Below, one piece after another: positions 44,249 through 53,047 of a stretch of DNA of 64,000 bases. The notes beneath the pieces were generated by a model that was not told the origin of the DNA, made no database searches, and was given only the letters and a program-made list of their open reading frames with translations. Each line of letters opens with the position of its first letter. Position 1 is the stretch's first letter. Position numbers and translations under genes: made by a program. The stretch spans positions 97,593-161,592 of the forward strand of contig JAPPLU010000060.1 of assembly GCA_028874075.1 (NCBI GenBank). Direction: 5' to 3'. This DNA is from Chloroflexota bacterium (GTDB lineage: Bacteria; Chloroflexota; Dehalococcoidia; Lucifugimonadales; UBA3495).

Positions 44249-44278
44249 AATATAACACAGGCCCTTTTTCTGTGCCAG
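44249..44278 (-). promoter_or_regulatory. Promoter of the guaA-purS operon
   Basis: On the minus strand CTGGCA (44273-44278) and TATATT (44249-44254) with 18-bp spacing, about 64 bp before guaA. No purine riboswitch fold was recognised in the short leader. Confidence 0.5.
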
Positions 44279-44441
44279 TTGTTACTATCTAGGGGAGCCA
44301 GGAAGCACCCTTGCTCCTGCATTCTGTGCGACCGTTACCCGGACACTTGTGAAGGTGGCCTCGGCGAGGCGTCATATGGTCGGGCAGTATTCCTTCCAGC
44401 GGACGATTCCAGGCTAACTGGATTTACGCCGAAGCTGTTGG

Positions 44442-44470
44442 TTTACAAACAATACCAGTTCTGATATATT
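44442..44470 (+). promoter_or_regulatory. Promoter of tRNA-Glu
   Basis: TTTACA (44442-44447) and TATATT (44465-44470) with 17-bp spacing, 46 bp before the tRNA. Confidence 0.65.
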
Positions 44471-44516
44471 TACCTAGCTGGACAACAACAAGGGCCGATT
44501 ATCCAGCAGTTGGCGT

Positions 44517-44593
44517 GGCGCATTCGTCTAGCGGCCCAGGACACCGCCCTCTCAAGGCGGAGATCAGGGGTTCGAATCCCCTATGCGCTACCA
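44517..44593 (+). tRNA. tRNA-Glu (anticodon CTC)
   Basis: The anticodon stem CCGCC/GGCGG encloses loop CTCTCAA, giving anticodon CTC. The T-arm is AGGGG-TTCGAAT-CCCCT, and CCA is encoded (44591-44593). The acceptor stem GGCGCAT/ATGCGCT has a G-U pair at position 1-72, slightly unusual. Confidence 0.95.
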
Positions 44594-44608
44594 ACCCCGA
44601 CATTGACG

Positions 44609-44650
44609 AACCCTGAAAGGATTGCAAGTGCCTTTCAGGGTTTTTGCTTT
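44609..44650 (+). terminator. Terminator of tRNA-Glu
   Basis: Perfect 12-bp stem AACCCTGAAAGG (44609-44620)/CCTTTCAGGGTT (44631-44642), 10-nt loop, followed by TTTGCTTTC. Confidence 0.9.
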
Positions 44651-44717
44651 CTTGCCGGTTCAACGCCCGTACAGCGCCCTTCGATAAACACCGCGGCAAT
44701 TGGGATATACTTTCCCC

Positions 44718-45593
44718 ATGAGTTTGCTGGCTCTCGTTCTTGTCTTGTCCGGTTCCCTGGCTCATGCCGGTTGGAATCTGCTCCTAAAGCGCTCCGACAA
44801 CAAGGAAGTGTTTGTTTGGAGCCTTCTTGTAGCGGGCAGCCTGCTGCTGGCTCCTCTGGGCGCCGTCCTCATCTGGCTCTATCCCATTACTACTCCCGGC
44901 TACTGGCTGGTCCTGGCTACCATTGTGGTGCACATCTACTACTTTGTGCTGCTGGGGCGGGGCTACGCTCGGGGCGACCTCTCCCTGGTGTATCCCATTG
45001 CCAGGGGAATTGGCCCCATGCTGGTGCCGGTCCTGGCGGTGCTTACTCTGGGGGAGCAGATTGCCTGGCCCGCCGTGCTGGGCATAGTTTCAATTGTTGT
45101 AGGAATTTACGTCGTTTCCTGGTGGGGCCGCTTCCGTGAAATTTTGACGGCTCCCCTGTCCTTCCTACGGGATGGCGGCATTCGCTACGCCCTCTTAACT
45201 GGGCTGACCATTACGATCTATACCCTGGTGGACAAGCGTGGTGTCCAACATGTACAGCCCATTCTCTACATGTACTTGCTGACCCTGGGCGTTGCCGCCG
45301 GCTTGGCGCCCTATATTCTGCGCAACTATGGGTGGGCGCCCGTACTCCGGGAATGGCGGGCCCATGCCTGGCCCATCGTGATTGCCGGCCTGCTGGTTTT
45401 TGCCGCCTACGGACTGGCCTTGACCGCCTTCTCCCTCTCACGGGTCAGCTATGTGGCTCCCGCCCGAGAAGTGAGCATCGTGGTCGGGGTGCTGGCGGGT
45501 GTTCTGATCCTCAAGGAACCCTTTGGGCGGGGACGGCTGTTGGGTTCAGCGATGATTGTCCTGGGACTGGTTCTGATAGCCCTCTCGCCCTGA
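44718..45593 (+). CDS. EamA/DMT family transporter
   Basis: A 291-residue membrane protein with ten hydrophobic segments and two EamA halves, starting MSLLALVLVLSGSLAHAGWNLLLKRS. The segment LGRGYARGDLSLVYPIARGIGP ends the first half. Family members move amino acids, purines or other small metabolites. No SD is present; TATACT (44706-44711) ends 6 nt before the ATG, so the mRNA may be leaderless. A TTG at 44700 is less likely. Confidence 0.88.
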   Translation: MSLLALVLVLSGSLAHAGWNLLLKRSDNKEVFVWSLLVAGSLLLAPLGAVLIWLYPITTPGYWLVLATIVVHIYYFVLLGRGYARGDLSLVYPIARGIGPMLVPVLAVLTLGEQIAWPAVLGIVSIVVGIYVVSWWGRFREILTAPLSFLRDGGIRYALLTGLTITIYTLVDKRGVQHVQPILYMYLLTLGVAAGLAPYILRNYGWAPVLREWRAHAWPIVIAGLLVFAAYGLALTAFSLSRVSYVAPAREVSIVVGVLAGVLILKEPFGRGRLLGSAMIVLGLVLIALSP

Positions 45594-45653
45594 CCTCTCA
45601 TTGGTTGAGCCGATCCAAGGAGCCGGCGTTTGCCATGGGGCGCGGCCGGAGGA

Positions 45654-45662
45654 TGTTATAAT
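45654..45662 (+). promoter_or_regulatory. Extended -10 promoter of the M20 peptidase gene
   Basis: TGTTATAAT is a perfect extended -10 (TGnTATAAT). No good -35 was found. It is 41 bp before the ATG at 45704. Confidence 0.6.
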
Positions 45663-45703
45663 TTCGTAGCGTCAAATCCGGGTGTCAAACGAGGTGAAGG
45701 GCA

Positions 45704-46786
45704 ATGATAGACAAGGATCGATTGGTCAACTCTTTTTGCGAATTGGTCAGCATTGACAGTCCCTCAGATGAGGAGGAAGAGGTTGCCCAGCACCTGATCG
45801 CCCGTTTGACCAACCTGGGCCTGACCGTGGAACGGGATGCCCACGGTAACGTCATCGCTTCTGAACCTGGCGAACTGCCACTACTGCTTTCTGCCCACAT
45901 GGATACGGTGGAGCCTGGACGGGGAATAATCCCCGTTATCCAGGGGGACAGAATAGTTTCCCAGGGCAATACCATCCTGGGCGGGGACTGCAAAGCGGGC
46001 GTAGCGGCGATTATGGAGGGTCTGGAATCAGTTATCGAAGAGGGCCTTCCCCACCGTCCCGTGCAGGTAGTCTTTACCCGTGGGGAAGAAATCGGGCTGG
46101 TGGGAGCCTCCAATCTGGACTACTCGATGATCCGCGCCCTGGAAGCCGTGGTTTTTGATGGCAACGGCCCAGTTAACACTATCACCGGGTCCAGCCCAAG
46201 TTACATGAGCTTCGATGTAAAGGTTACAGGCCGAGGGGCCCATGCCGGTGTTGAGCCGGAGAAGGGCCTGTCCGCTATCCGCATTGTTTCGGAATTGATC
46301 CAGGAACTGCCCCAGGGACGACTGGATGAAGAGACGACCTTTAACGTGGGGCTCATTTCCGGCGGGACCGTGAGGAACGCTGTGCCGGTGGAGGCCACCT
46401 TCGGAGGAGAATTCCGCAGCCGGAACACTGAGACCTTCGATTTGCTGCGACTGCAGGTGCAGGAGACCCTGAGGCGGACCAAGGAGAGATACCAGGACGC
46501 CAAGATCGAGGAAGCCTTCGAGGTCATGTTCCGTATGTATAACCTCGACCCTGATGAGGCAGTGGTCCGAATGGCCCGAGGGACAATGGAACAATTGAGA
46601 CTGACCCCTGACATTCGCCCCTCGGGCGGCGGTACCGACGGCAACGTCATGCGTCTCCAGGGGATTCAGAGTGTGGTGGTGGGGATGGCCACCAATGGTA
46701 TGCATACGGTGGACGAATACGTGGTTATTCCGGACCTGGTAGATACTGCCACTTTCTGCCGCCAGCTATTGACCGCCAGTCGGTAG
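45704..46786 (+). CDS. M20 family metallopeptidase (PepT/M42-like)
   Basis: Cytoplasmic di-zinc peptidase of 360 residues. Metal ligands appear in LLSAHMDTVEPG (His, Asp), GGDCKAG, FTRGEEIGLVGA (Glu pair) and MATNGMHTVDEYV (His). The dimerisation lid domain spans about 165-275 (VTGRGAHAGVEPEKGLSAI). It most resembles peptidase T-like/M20 aminotripeptidases of Firmicutes and Chloroflexota. GAGGTGAAGGGCA precedes the ATG. Confidence 0.92.
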   Translation: MIDKDRLVNSFCELVSIDSPSDEEEEVAQHLIARLTNLGLTVERDAHGNVIASEPGELPLLLSAHMDTVEPGRGIIPVIQGDRIVSQGNTILGGDCKAGVAAIMEGLESVIEEGLPHRPVQVVFTRGEEIGLVGASNLDYSMIRALEAVVFDGNGPVNTITGSSPSYMSFDVKVTGRGAHAGVEPEKGLSAIRIVSELIQELPQGRLDEETTFNVGLISGGTVRNAVPVEATFGGEFRSRNTETFDLLRLQVQETLRRTKERYQDAKIEEAFEVMFRMYNLDPDEAVVRMARGTMEQLRLTPDIRPSGGGTDGNVMRLQGIQSVVVGMATNGMHTVDEYVVIPDLVDTATFCRQLLTASR

Positions 46787-46832
46787 CCGTGTTGGCTGAA
46801 GGGTTGGAATGCCCGAAGTGATATGCAAGAAC

Positions 46833-46868
46833 CGGGGCCCGGCGGCATGCCGGGCCCCGTGGTTTTTC
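46833..46868. terminator. Bidirectional terminator between M20 peptidase and RNase D
   Basis: CGGGGCCCGGC (46833-46843) pairs with GCCGGGCCCCG (46849-46859), loop GGCAT, followed by TGGTTTTT. It sits between convergent genes. Confidence 0.85.
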
Positions 46869-46881
46869 CTACGCCAATTAC

Positions 46882-48015
46882 CTAGTCCGACCTGCGCAGT
46901 ACCGCTTCCAGTTCCCCTGCGAATTGTCCCCGCTGCCAGGCCCGTACCTCGGGGGCTCCGATACCGTCCACTTCTGTTTCCCACGATTCCGGGTCATGGG
47001 CCAACCGGTCCAGGCTGGCCGCCGGCCAGATTAAGGCCGGGTCAAGAGCAAGGGCGGTGCCCTTGTCCGAACGCCACTGCTTCAGCTTCTGTTGACGGGC
47101 CTGGACTTCCCGGGCGGGCGGTACCCTGCGAGGCCGCGCTGGCCGTTGGATACCCGGTCCACGAATTGCCCGCTGGATGCCTGCCCGCATTTTCGCGCCA
47201 AGCCTGCGTGCCAAATGGGGCGACAGGCCCGGTACCCGGTCTAGGGGCGTGAAGGGGTTCGCTGCCAGGTGCAACAGCACGTCGTTCCCCATGACGCGGT
47301 AAGGCGGCTGGTCAACGCGTTCGGCTTCGGCCTCCCTCAGGTTAAATAGTTCCTTGAGAACCGCTAACTGCTGGGGATTTAGCCGGTCGCTTCCCTTGAC
47401 CCTCAGGAAGTCCGGCGCCGGCAGTTCGGCGGCAGCCCGTCCCGTAGCTTCCAGGCGGGTGAACTCCTCCTCCACCCATTCCAGCCGGCCTGACTCCTGT
47501 AGTAGCAGGCGTTGCTTGTGGGCCAGGTGAATGAGGTGCTGCACGTCGGCCGCCGCGTAGGTAACGGCCTCGCCGCTCAGGGGCCGCAAGCCCCAGTTTG
47601 AACGTTGCAGCCGGCGGCTCTTGGGTATTTCCACGTCCAGGAAGTGGAGGAGGACTGCGGCCAGGTTGGGGCTGACCATTCCCAGGAATCTGGCGGAGGT
47701 TTCGGTGTCAAAGAGGCCGTTCACCTCAAATCCGTATTCCCGGTTGAAGGAACGCAGGTCGTAGTCGGAACCATGCATTACCTTGGTTATAGATGGGTTG
47801 GAAAGGATACTGCCCAGAGAAGAAAGGTCCGAAACCGCCAGTGGGTCCAGCAGGTACACCGACTCACCCGAGGCTATCTGAATGAGGCAGATACGCCCCC
47901 GGTAGGCGTACATGCTGTTGGCCTCGGTGTCGATGGCCAGTTCAGCCCACCCGGATAGCCGCCGGGCCACCTGTTCCCACCGGTCCTGGTCTGAAATGAG
48001 GTGAGGCTGTGTCAA
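46882..48015 (-). CDS. rnd: Ribonuclease D
   Basis: 3'-5' exoribonuclease of 377 residues that trims tRNA 3' ends. The DEDD exonuclease domain shows LAIDTEANSMYAYRG (Asp, Glu), MHGSDYDLRSF (Asp) and VTYAAADVQHLI (Tyr, Asp). A C-terminal HRDC domain (PYRVMGNDVLLHLAANPFT) follows, and a second HRDC-like region is possible near 300-375. TTG start with GGGAG 5 nt upstream. Convergent with the M20 gene. Confidence 0.93.
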   Translation of the reverse strand: MTQPHLISDQDRWEQVARRLSGWAELAIDTEANSMYAYRGRICLIQIASGESVYLLDPLAVSDLSSLGSILSNPSITKVMHGSDYDLRSFNREYGFEVNGLFDTETSARFLGMVSPNLAAVLLHFLDVEIPKSRRLQRSNWGLRPLSGEAVTYAAADVQHLIHLAHKQRLLLQESGRLEWVEEEFTRLEATGRAAAELPAPDFLRVKGSDRLNPQQLAVLKELFNLREAEAERVDQPPYRVMGNDVLLHLAANPFTPLDRVPGLSPHLARRLGAKMRAGIQRAIRGPGIQRPARPRRVPPAREVQARQQKLKQWRSDKGTALALDPALIWPAASLDRLAHDPESWETEVDGIGAPEVRAWQRGQFAGELEAVLRRSD

Positions 48016-48179
48016 TCGGACTCCCTGCTTCCGACTCGTATGGTTCCGTTGCCTGTATGGTTCAGTTGATCGATTATATCAAGACTTGGGGCCGCAGAAC
48101 CCGTGCTATACTTGGCCGGCTAGGGGGTGGCAGAAAAAGGAGCGGCGCCCGGCATTAACAAGTGCAACCGGAGGACTCA

Positions 48180-48962
48180 ATGAACGGAGCAGAACTGAAG
48201 GCTACCCTGGCTGATGGCGGCCGGGTGTATGGCAGCATGATTACCCACGGTCGCAACCCCCGCTGGGTGGAAGCCCTGGGCGGTATCGGGCTGGACTACG
48301 TAGTTATCGACACGGAGCATGGTCCCCGCAGCAGGGCGGAAATGGCGGACTACCTGGCGGCCTTTACCAACTCGCCGGTCGTCCCCATAGTGCGCATCCC
48401 CATTCCAACCTCTCACTACGTGACGATGGCCCTGGACGCCGGTGCCCAGGGAATCCTCGCGCCTTACTGCGAATCGGTGGATGAGGTCAAGGAAGTAATA
48501 GGAGCCGCCAAGTGGCGTCCCCTCAAGGGCGAGGCAGTTCGCCAGTTGATGGAAACGGGGGAGCACATCAGCGACGCCACCCGCGCTTACCTGGAGAACC
48601 GCAACCGGAACACCGTCGCCATCATTGGTATTGAGAGCGTAGAAGCGGTCAACAACCTGGAGGACATCCTCCAGGTCCCGGGGATTGACGGCATTTTCGT
48701 CGGTCCCAACGATATGAGTATCTCCATTGGGTTCCCTGACCAGTACGATCGCCCCGAATACCAGGAAATCGTCAAGAAGGTAATCGACACCTCCGAGGCC
48801 CACGGCATCCCCACCCTGGTCCACCACCAGACGGCCGATCTCTCGGCCCACTGGGTGCGTCAGGGAGCCCGATTCGTCCTCCACACCACCGACCGACGTA
48901 CCCTGGCTGAAGCTTACCGCCGGGATTTTGCCGCCCTCAGGGAGGTTGCTGAGGAAGGTTAA
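48180..48962 (+). CDS. HpcH/HpaI aldolase family protein
   Basis: A 260-residue TIM-barrel class II pyruvate aldolase. VVIDTEHGPRSRAEM, VPIVRIPIPTSHYVTMALDAGAQGILAPYCES, IGIESVEAVNNLEDI (metal Glu) and IFVGPNDMSISIG (metal Asp) are family landmarks. Typical reaction: reversible cleavage of 2-keto-4-hydroxy acids to pyruvate and an aldehyde. ATG at 48180 with GGAGG 5 nt upstream; the longer frame from 48162 uses GTG. Confidence 0.9.
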   Translation: MNGAELKATLADGGRVYGSMITHGRNPRWVEALGGIGLDYVVIDTEHGPRSRAEMADYLAAFTNSPVVPIVRIPIPTSHYVTMALDAGAQGILAPYCESVDEVKEVIGAAKWRPLKGEAVRQLMETGEHISDATRAYLENRNRNTVAIIGIESVEAVNNLEDILQVPGIDGIFVGPNDMSISIGFPDQYDRPEYQEIVKKVIDTSEAHGIPTLVHHQTADLSAHWVRQGARFVLHTTDRRTLAEAYRRDFAALREVAEEG

Positions 48963-49003
48963 GGCAGGCGTCGTAGAAACAATTGAACTGCTTTAGCGAG
49001 TTT

Positions 49004-49037
49004 GGGGCGGGCCTGAAACCCGCCCCTTTCGGTTTCT
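49004..49037 (+). terminator. Terminator after the HpcH gene
   Basis: GGGGCGGG (49004-49011)/CCCGCCCC (49019-49026), 7-nt loop, then TTTCGGTTTCT. Confidence 0.8.
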
Positions 49038-49112
49038 CGGGCTCATGCAGTTGAACCAAGATGCCCTGATAATTTCTCGCTTTCAGAAGGACGCCCCACC
49101 GAATGAACCGCC

Positions 49113-49388
49113 TTAACTCTCCCACCGGCGCCGCAGGGACTCCACGTACACCCGCTCGTAGTCGCCGTGGTGGCCGGTGTGAAAGTTCTCGGCTAATTGC
49201 TCGGCCCAAAGGTATTCAACGTCCTCCCACCGGATGGGATAGGGAGGTTGGTCGAAGAAGTTGGTTACGGCTTCCCTGGGGTCGGGCGCAAAGGCGTAGC
49301 CCATCATCTGGAAGTTATCGTAGTGATTACCGTGCTGGGAAACGAACCGGCCCTTCATGGCGGCCAGGATTACGAAGGCTGGCATCAC
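49113..49388 (-). CDS. Small hypothetical protein (91 aa)
   Basis: No family was recognised. The product is rich in aromatic residues and His (HGNHYDNFQMMGYAFAPDPR, FDQPPYPIRWEDVEYLW). It lies 77 bp after the thiolase gene on the same strand and could be the third gene of a DUF35-thiolase operon. The start is uncertain: GTG at 49388 or ATG at 49385. Confidence 0.55.
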   Translation of the reverse strand: MMPAFVILAAMKGRFVSQHGNHYDNFQMMGYAFAPDPREAVTNFFDQPPYPIRWEDVEYLWAEQLAENFHTGHHGDYERVYVESLRRRWES

Positions 49389-49465
49389 AATCCCCGAAGA
49401 GAATGGGTATCCCTGGAAGCGGTCTGGCAGGCGCCAAAAGCGGCAAAGACTGGAACGGCGTTACC

Positions 49466-50620
49466 CTACCTGGCAAATATCTGGACCGTAGTAACGTCGC
49501 CGGCGCCCGAACACTGGGCCAAACCAACCCGCGCGTTGCTAACCTGCCGGGGGCCGGCTTCGCCCCGCAATTGGGTTACCGTTTCGTGCACCATGCGGAT
49601 GCCGCTGGCCCCGAAGGGGTGGCCCATGGCCAGCAGGCCCCCGTCGGTGTTGACCGGCAGGTCTCCCGACAGTGCCGTCCGTCCCTCCACCGTGGCCCGC
49701 CACGCCTCGCCTTTGGGAAACAGTTGGAGAGCCTCGACTTGCTGCAACTCGCCGATGGTAGCGGCGTCGTGTACCTGCACCAGGTCCACGTCCTCCGGCC
49801 CCAGTCCACTCATCTCGTAGGCTTGAATGGCCGCCGGTTCCGTGCGGTAGGGGCTGAAGGCGGAGTGGTCGCTGCCTCGCCCGTTGTAATTCCCCGAGGT
49901 CAGCGAGGCGGCCACCACCCGGATGGCCCTCGAATCGTCCAGCCCGTACCGGCCCAGTTCCTCCCTGGCGCACAGTACCGCTGCCGCGGAACCCTCGCTG
50001 GTGGGACAGCACTGGTACAGGGTCAGCGGGTCGGCAATGGGCCGGGAATTCAGCACGTCCTCGACGGTAAAGGTGTCCTTGCGGTGGGCGTAGGGATTCA
50101 AGGCAGCGTTCTGACGAGCCTTGACGGTAACCTGGGCCAGGGCCGACGCCGGCGCGCCCGTTTCCTCCATGTAGCGGCGCATCCTCAGGGCGTAGCCGGC
50201 CATCATGTGGTCGCCGCCAATGTACCGGTCGGGGCTGCCGGCAGCGGTGACGGTAACCGGCCCGCCAGGCACCTTCTCCGCCCCGAATGCCAGGGCCACG
50301 TCGTACATCCCCGTAGTAATGCCCCAGTACGCCTGCCAGAAAGCCGTAGAACCGCTGGAGCAGGCATTTTCCACGTTGATAATGGGTATTCCCGTGAGAC
50401 CCAGGCTGGCCAGGGCCGTTTCCCCCACTGACATGCCGTGGTAATAGACGTGCCCGAAGTAGGCGACCGGAATCTCTCGCCAGCCAATGCCGCAGTCCTT
50501 TAGGGCTTCAACTACCGCTTCCCGGGCCAGCGTGGCCAGGTCCTTGCTGCGGAAGCGGCCAAAGGGGTGCAGGCCAACGCCGACTACCACTACTTCCCTG
50601 CCGGGCTTGAACTGGGCCAC
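49466..50620 (-). CDS. Thiolase family protein (second copy, with DUF35 partner)
   Basis: A 384-residue thiolase homologue. The acyl-Cys is in VENACSSGSTAF, the His in MGHPFGASGIRM, and the C-terminal Cys in GLAQCSGAGD, so unlike the thiolase at 21777 all three thiolase residues appear present. GTG at 50620, 7 nt after GGGGAGG and 2 nt after the DUF35 stop, is the likely start; a longer frame to 50668 runs into DUF35. Such pairs act as acetyl-CoA acetyltransferase-like enzymes or as aldolases in sterol side-chain degradation (Ltp2-type). The true reaction is unknown. Confidence 0.9.
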   Translation of the reverse strand: MAQFKPGREVVVVGVGLHPFGRFRSKDLATLAREAVVEALKDCGIGWREIPVAYFGHVYYHGMSVGETALASLGLTGIPIINVENACSSGSTAFWQAYWGITTGMYDVALAFGAEKVPGGPVTVTAAGSPDRYIGGDHMMAGYALRMRRYMEETGAPASALAQVTVKARQNAALNPYAHRKDTFTVEDVLNSRPIADPLTLYQCCPTSEGSAAAVLCAREELGRYGLDDSRAIRVVAASLTSGNYNGRGSDHSAFSPYRTEPAAIQAYEMSGLGPEDVDLVQVHDAATIGELQQVEALQLFPKGEAWRATVEGRTALSGDLPVNTDGGLLAMGHPFGASGIRMVHETVTQLRGEAGPRQVSNARVGLAQCSGAGDVTTVQIFAR

Positions 50621-50622
50621 TG

Positions 50623-51078
50623 TTAGACCTCCCCGTTTCCAGGAGCTGACTTCGTTGCCGGCGCCCATTTGTAGACCATAAAGGCAGGCCCAGACTCGCC
50701 CGATTGAACCTCCTGCAGGGCAAGGCGGACCGGCATGCCGACTTTCAGGGCCTCGTGGGTCACCTCAATGACTTCGGCCAGGACGTGGGGGCCTTCGGGC
50801 AGCTCCACCTCTCCCAGCACGTAGGGCACCGGGCCGGGCCATCCCTCAGGCGGCACCCTGACAATGGTATAGCTAAACAGCGTTCCCGCGGGGCTGAGGT
50901 CCACCGGTTCCAGCCTGGCTGAGGAGCAGGCCTGGCAGAAAACGGCCTGCCCGAACACGCTGATGCCGCAGTCCAGGCAGCGCATTCCAAGCAGCGTACC
51001 TGCTAAGGTCTGGTCCCCGTCAAGCCGAAGCCTGCCGGGATCAACCGATTTGGGAGAGTTCCGAGAAGATTCGGGCAA
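50623..51078 (-). CDS. Zn-ribbon/OB-fold (DUF35) protein
   Basis: A 151-residue DUF35 protein with zinc ribbon CLDCG...CQAC (about 34-53) followed by an OB-fold (LFSYTIVRVPPEGWPGPVPYVLGEVELPEG). DUF35 proteins bridge thiolases to partner enzymes and bind CoA. It starts with TTG and ends 2 bp before the thiolase start, so the two are translationally coupled. Confidence 0.9.
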   Translation of the reverse strand: MPESSRNSPKSVDPGRLRLDGDQTLAGTLLGMRCLDCGISVFGQAVFCQACSSARLEPVDLSPAGTLFSYTIVRVPPEGWPGPVPYVLGEVELPEGPHVLAEVIEVTHEALKVGMPVRLALQEVQSGESGPAFMVYKWAPATKSAPGNGEV

Positions 51079-51166
51079 GATCCTGCGTCTCCGAATTAAC
51101 GAATCGGCTCTGTACGGAATTTCAGGTTAAGTGAGCAGGATATTACTGTCAACCAAGGGAAACCCA

Positions 51167-51250
51167 CAGGGCAATCGCATTTTGATTCAGGCAAGAGGGG
51201 CGTCCGCCGGAGGCGGATCGCTCAAGGGAAACACCGCCGTCTCCAACCTG
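51167..51250 (+). repeat. Direct repeat R1 with a TCCGCC palindrome
   Basis: The segment begins CAGGGCAATCGCATTTTGAT and contains GTCCGCC-GGA-GGCGGAT (51202-51218) and CTCCAACCTG. A diverged direct copy lies at 51737-51820. The 1095-bp spacer 51079-52173 holds these repeats and copy B of the intergenic element; no gene was recognised in it. Confidence 0.75.
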
Positions 51251-51424
51251 AAATTCCCGGCGGCCACAGGTCCGCCTGAGGTGGATTCCGCCAGCGTGGG
51301 AACGACGAAGAGGAAGGATGAGAATCTGATGCCTTCATTTTGACCATAGCGCCTAACCACCGATTTAGAATCCTGAGGCACCGGCCAGCCAATGGGTGCG
51401 CGCCCGCCTTCGGGGCATTCAGTC

Positions 51425-51600
51425 GGGAAATTTTTTTGTTCGCGCCATTTTGGGCCATTCTGGGCCGTTTCGTATTTGAAACTCAGGTCAGAGACGCCCC
51501 CGGTGGCCCGAAAATGGGCCGCTCCCCAGATAGGAAATGGGTTGGACAAGCGGGCCATTTTGGGCCGTTTTGGGCCGTTTTGAGCCACTGGCTAAGCCAA
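51425..51600 (+). repeat. Copy B of the GGCC/TTTT-periodic intergenic element
   Basis: Block 1 (51425-51475) has GGGAAATTTTTTT, CGCGCCATTTTGGGCC and CTGGGCCGTTT. Block 2 (51552-51589) is GGGCCATTTT plus two GGGCCGTTTT units and TTTTGAGCCACT. The inner CCCCAGATAG motif matches copy A at 34024-34245. Confidence 0.8.
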
Positions 51601-51736
51601 AGCCCAAGACACGCCTTCACTCCGGCACACTCGCATTTGAAGAGCAAGGATTCAGGTTCGACGGGGCCATGGACGGAATGTGCCATGGGAGTATGGTAGA
51701 GAAGCGTTAACCGGAGAATCAAGAGGCAGGCGTCAC

Positions 51737-51820
51737 CAGGGCAATGGCATTTTGAATCCGGCTAAAGGGGCGTCCGCTGGAGGCGGATCGCCCAAAGCAT
51801 AGCCCGGCAGTCTCCAGGTT
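51737..51820 (+). repeat. Direct repeat R2 with a TCCGCTGGAGGCGGA palindrome
   Basis: Diverged copy of the segment at 51167-51250, beginning CAGGGCAATGGCATTTTGAA, with the palindrome at 51772-51788. The two copies flank element B. A short inverted piece (GCGATTGCCCTGG) occurs near 51869. Confidence 0.75.
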
Positions 51821-52173
51821 CGAGGTACCAGGCTGCGCCAGGACGACGGGCTTCTCCGAGTCATAAAGCGATTGCCCTGGGCAAACCCAAAGGCATGGCT
51901 GACGAATTCGGTCTCGGTGATATTACGTCATTCTCCCGCAGGCGAGAACCTCGAACCTGGGGCGTACGGTTTTTCGCCAAGTCGGAAGCCACTTAAATTG
52001 CTTGGAGGCCGGAGTGCCATTACCCTGCGCCCAAGGGTGGCGCCGTGCCCCTTATCCTTGCCTTGCCATTAGCCTTGACGCTAATATGGGGCCAGCAAAC
52101 CGGGGTGCGCCTCGTCAATGGACGGTCGCGGAATCAGGGTCGGCTGGCTCGACCCGCTTGCTGGGAGGAAATT

Positions 52174-53001
52174 GTGCCGGAAGCAATCATTAACGGTTTC
52201 CGAATGTACTACGAGACCCACGGTTCGGGCCCTGCGCTCGTGATGATTCACGGTGGCCTGGGCGGCGGCGAAGGCTGCGCGCAGATGATGGAGCACCACG
52301 CCGAAATCCTTTCCGGATCGTTCCAGGTAATTTCCTATGACCGGCGCGCCGCCGGCCGCTCGGAAACGCCGGAGGACGGTTATTCCATTCCCAACTATGC
52401 CGATGACCTTGGTGGCCTGCTGGACCACCTGGGCGTTTCCCGCGCCCACATCCTTGGCTCATCCGCCGGTGGCCCCATTGCCCTGCAGTTTGCCCTGGAA
52501 CACCCCGACCGGACTTTGTCCCTGCTCCTGATTAACACGATGACTTACGTGCAGGAATCTGAACGGGAAGTGAGGCAGAGGGAACTGGACGAAATAAAGC
52601 AGGTGCTGGCGGAGAAGGGCAAGGAGGATGCCGTGGAGGCCGGCCTTAACAGTCGCTGGCCAGGCATGCGCGAGTCGGACCCCGATCAATTCGCCAGGCT
52701 GAAGGCCATAAACCTGGACCAGTTCGACGGCATCGTAAAGACCATTCAGAGCTACCTGGATATCCAGGATTCCCTTGAGTCCCGTCTCCAGGAAGTCACC
52801 ATGCCCAGCATGATCGTCCATGGTGACGCCGACAGCCGCATTAACATAATGTGCGGCCTGCAGTTGCACCAGGGAATTGCGGGTTCGGAGTTTCACGTAA
52901 TTCCGGGAGCCGAACATGGCCTGCTGACCAACGAAGCCCGGCGCACCAGGGGATTAATCGAAGAGTTTCTGGCCGAAACTGCCGCCCAACTCCGCATCTA
53001 A
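52174..53001 (+). CDS. Alpha/beta hydrolase
   Basis: A 275-residue alpha/beta hydrolase. The oxyanion motif VMIHGGLGGG, nucleophile Ser in LGSSAGG (near residue 99), acid in IVHGDADSRI and His in IPGAEHGLLT form the triad. GTG at 52174 has GGAGG 5 nt upstream; the frame back to 52045 adds an unrelated leader. It is followed 46 bp later by a VOC protein and then a TPP enzyme, all on the same strand, a possible catabolic operon. Confidence 0.9.
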   Translation: MPEAIINGFRMYYETHGSGPALVMIHGGLGGGEGCAQMMEHHAEILSGSFQVISYDRRAAGRSETPEDGYSIPNYADDLGGLLDHLGVSRAHILGSSAGGPIALQFALEHPDRTLSLLLINTMTYVQESEREVRQRELDEIKQVLAEKGKEDAVEAGLNSRWPGMRESDPDQFARLKAINLDQFDGIVKTIQSYLDIQDSLESRLQEVTMPSMIVHGDADSRINIMCGLQLHQGIAGSEFHVIPGAEHGLLTNEARRTRGLIEEFLAETAAQLRI

Positions 53002-53047
53002 CATTAGCGAAAATTCATGCCTACTTGCGCATGAGAGAGGTAACCTG

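Noticed and set aside
51187..51588. A 133-residue minus-strand frame with AQNGPKRP repeats
   Set aside because: It is produced by the 11-nt repeat units of element B, has no SD or known domain, and its equivalents in copies A and C do not align beyond the repeats.
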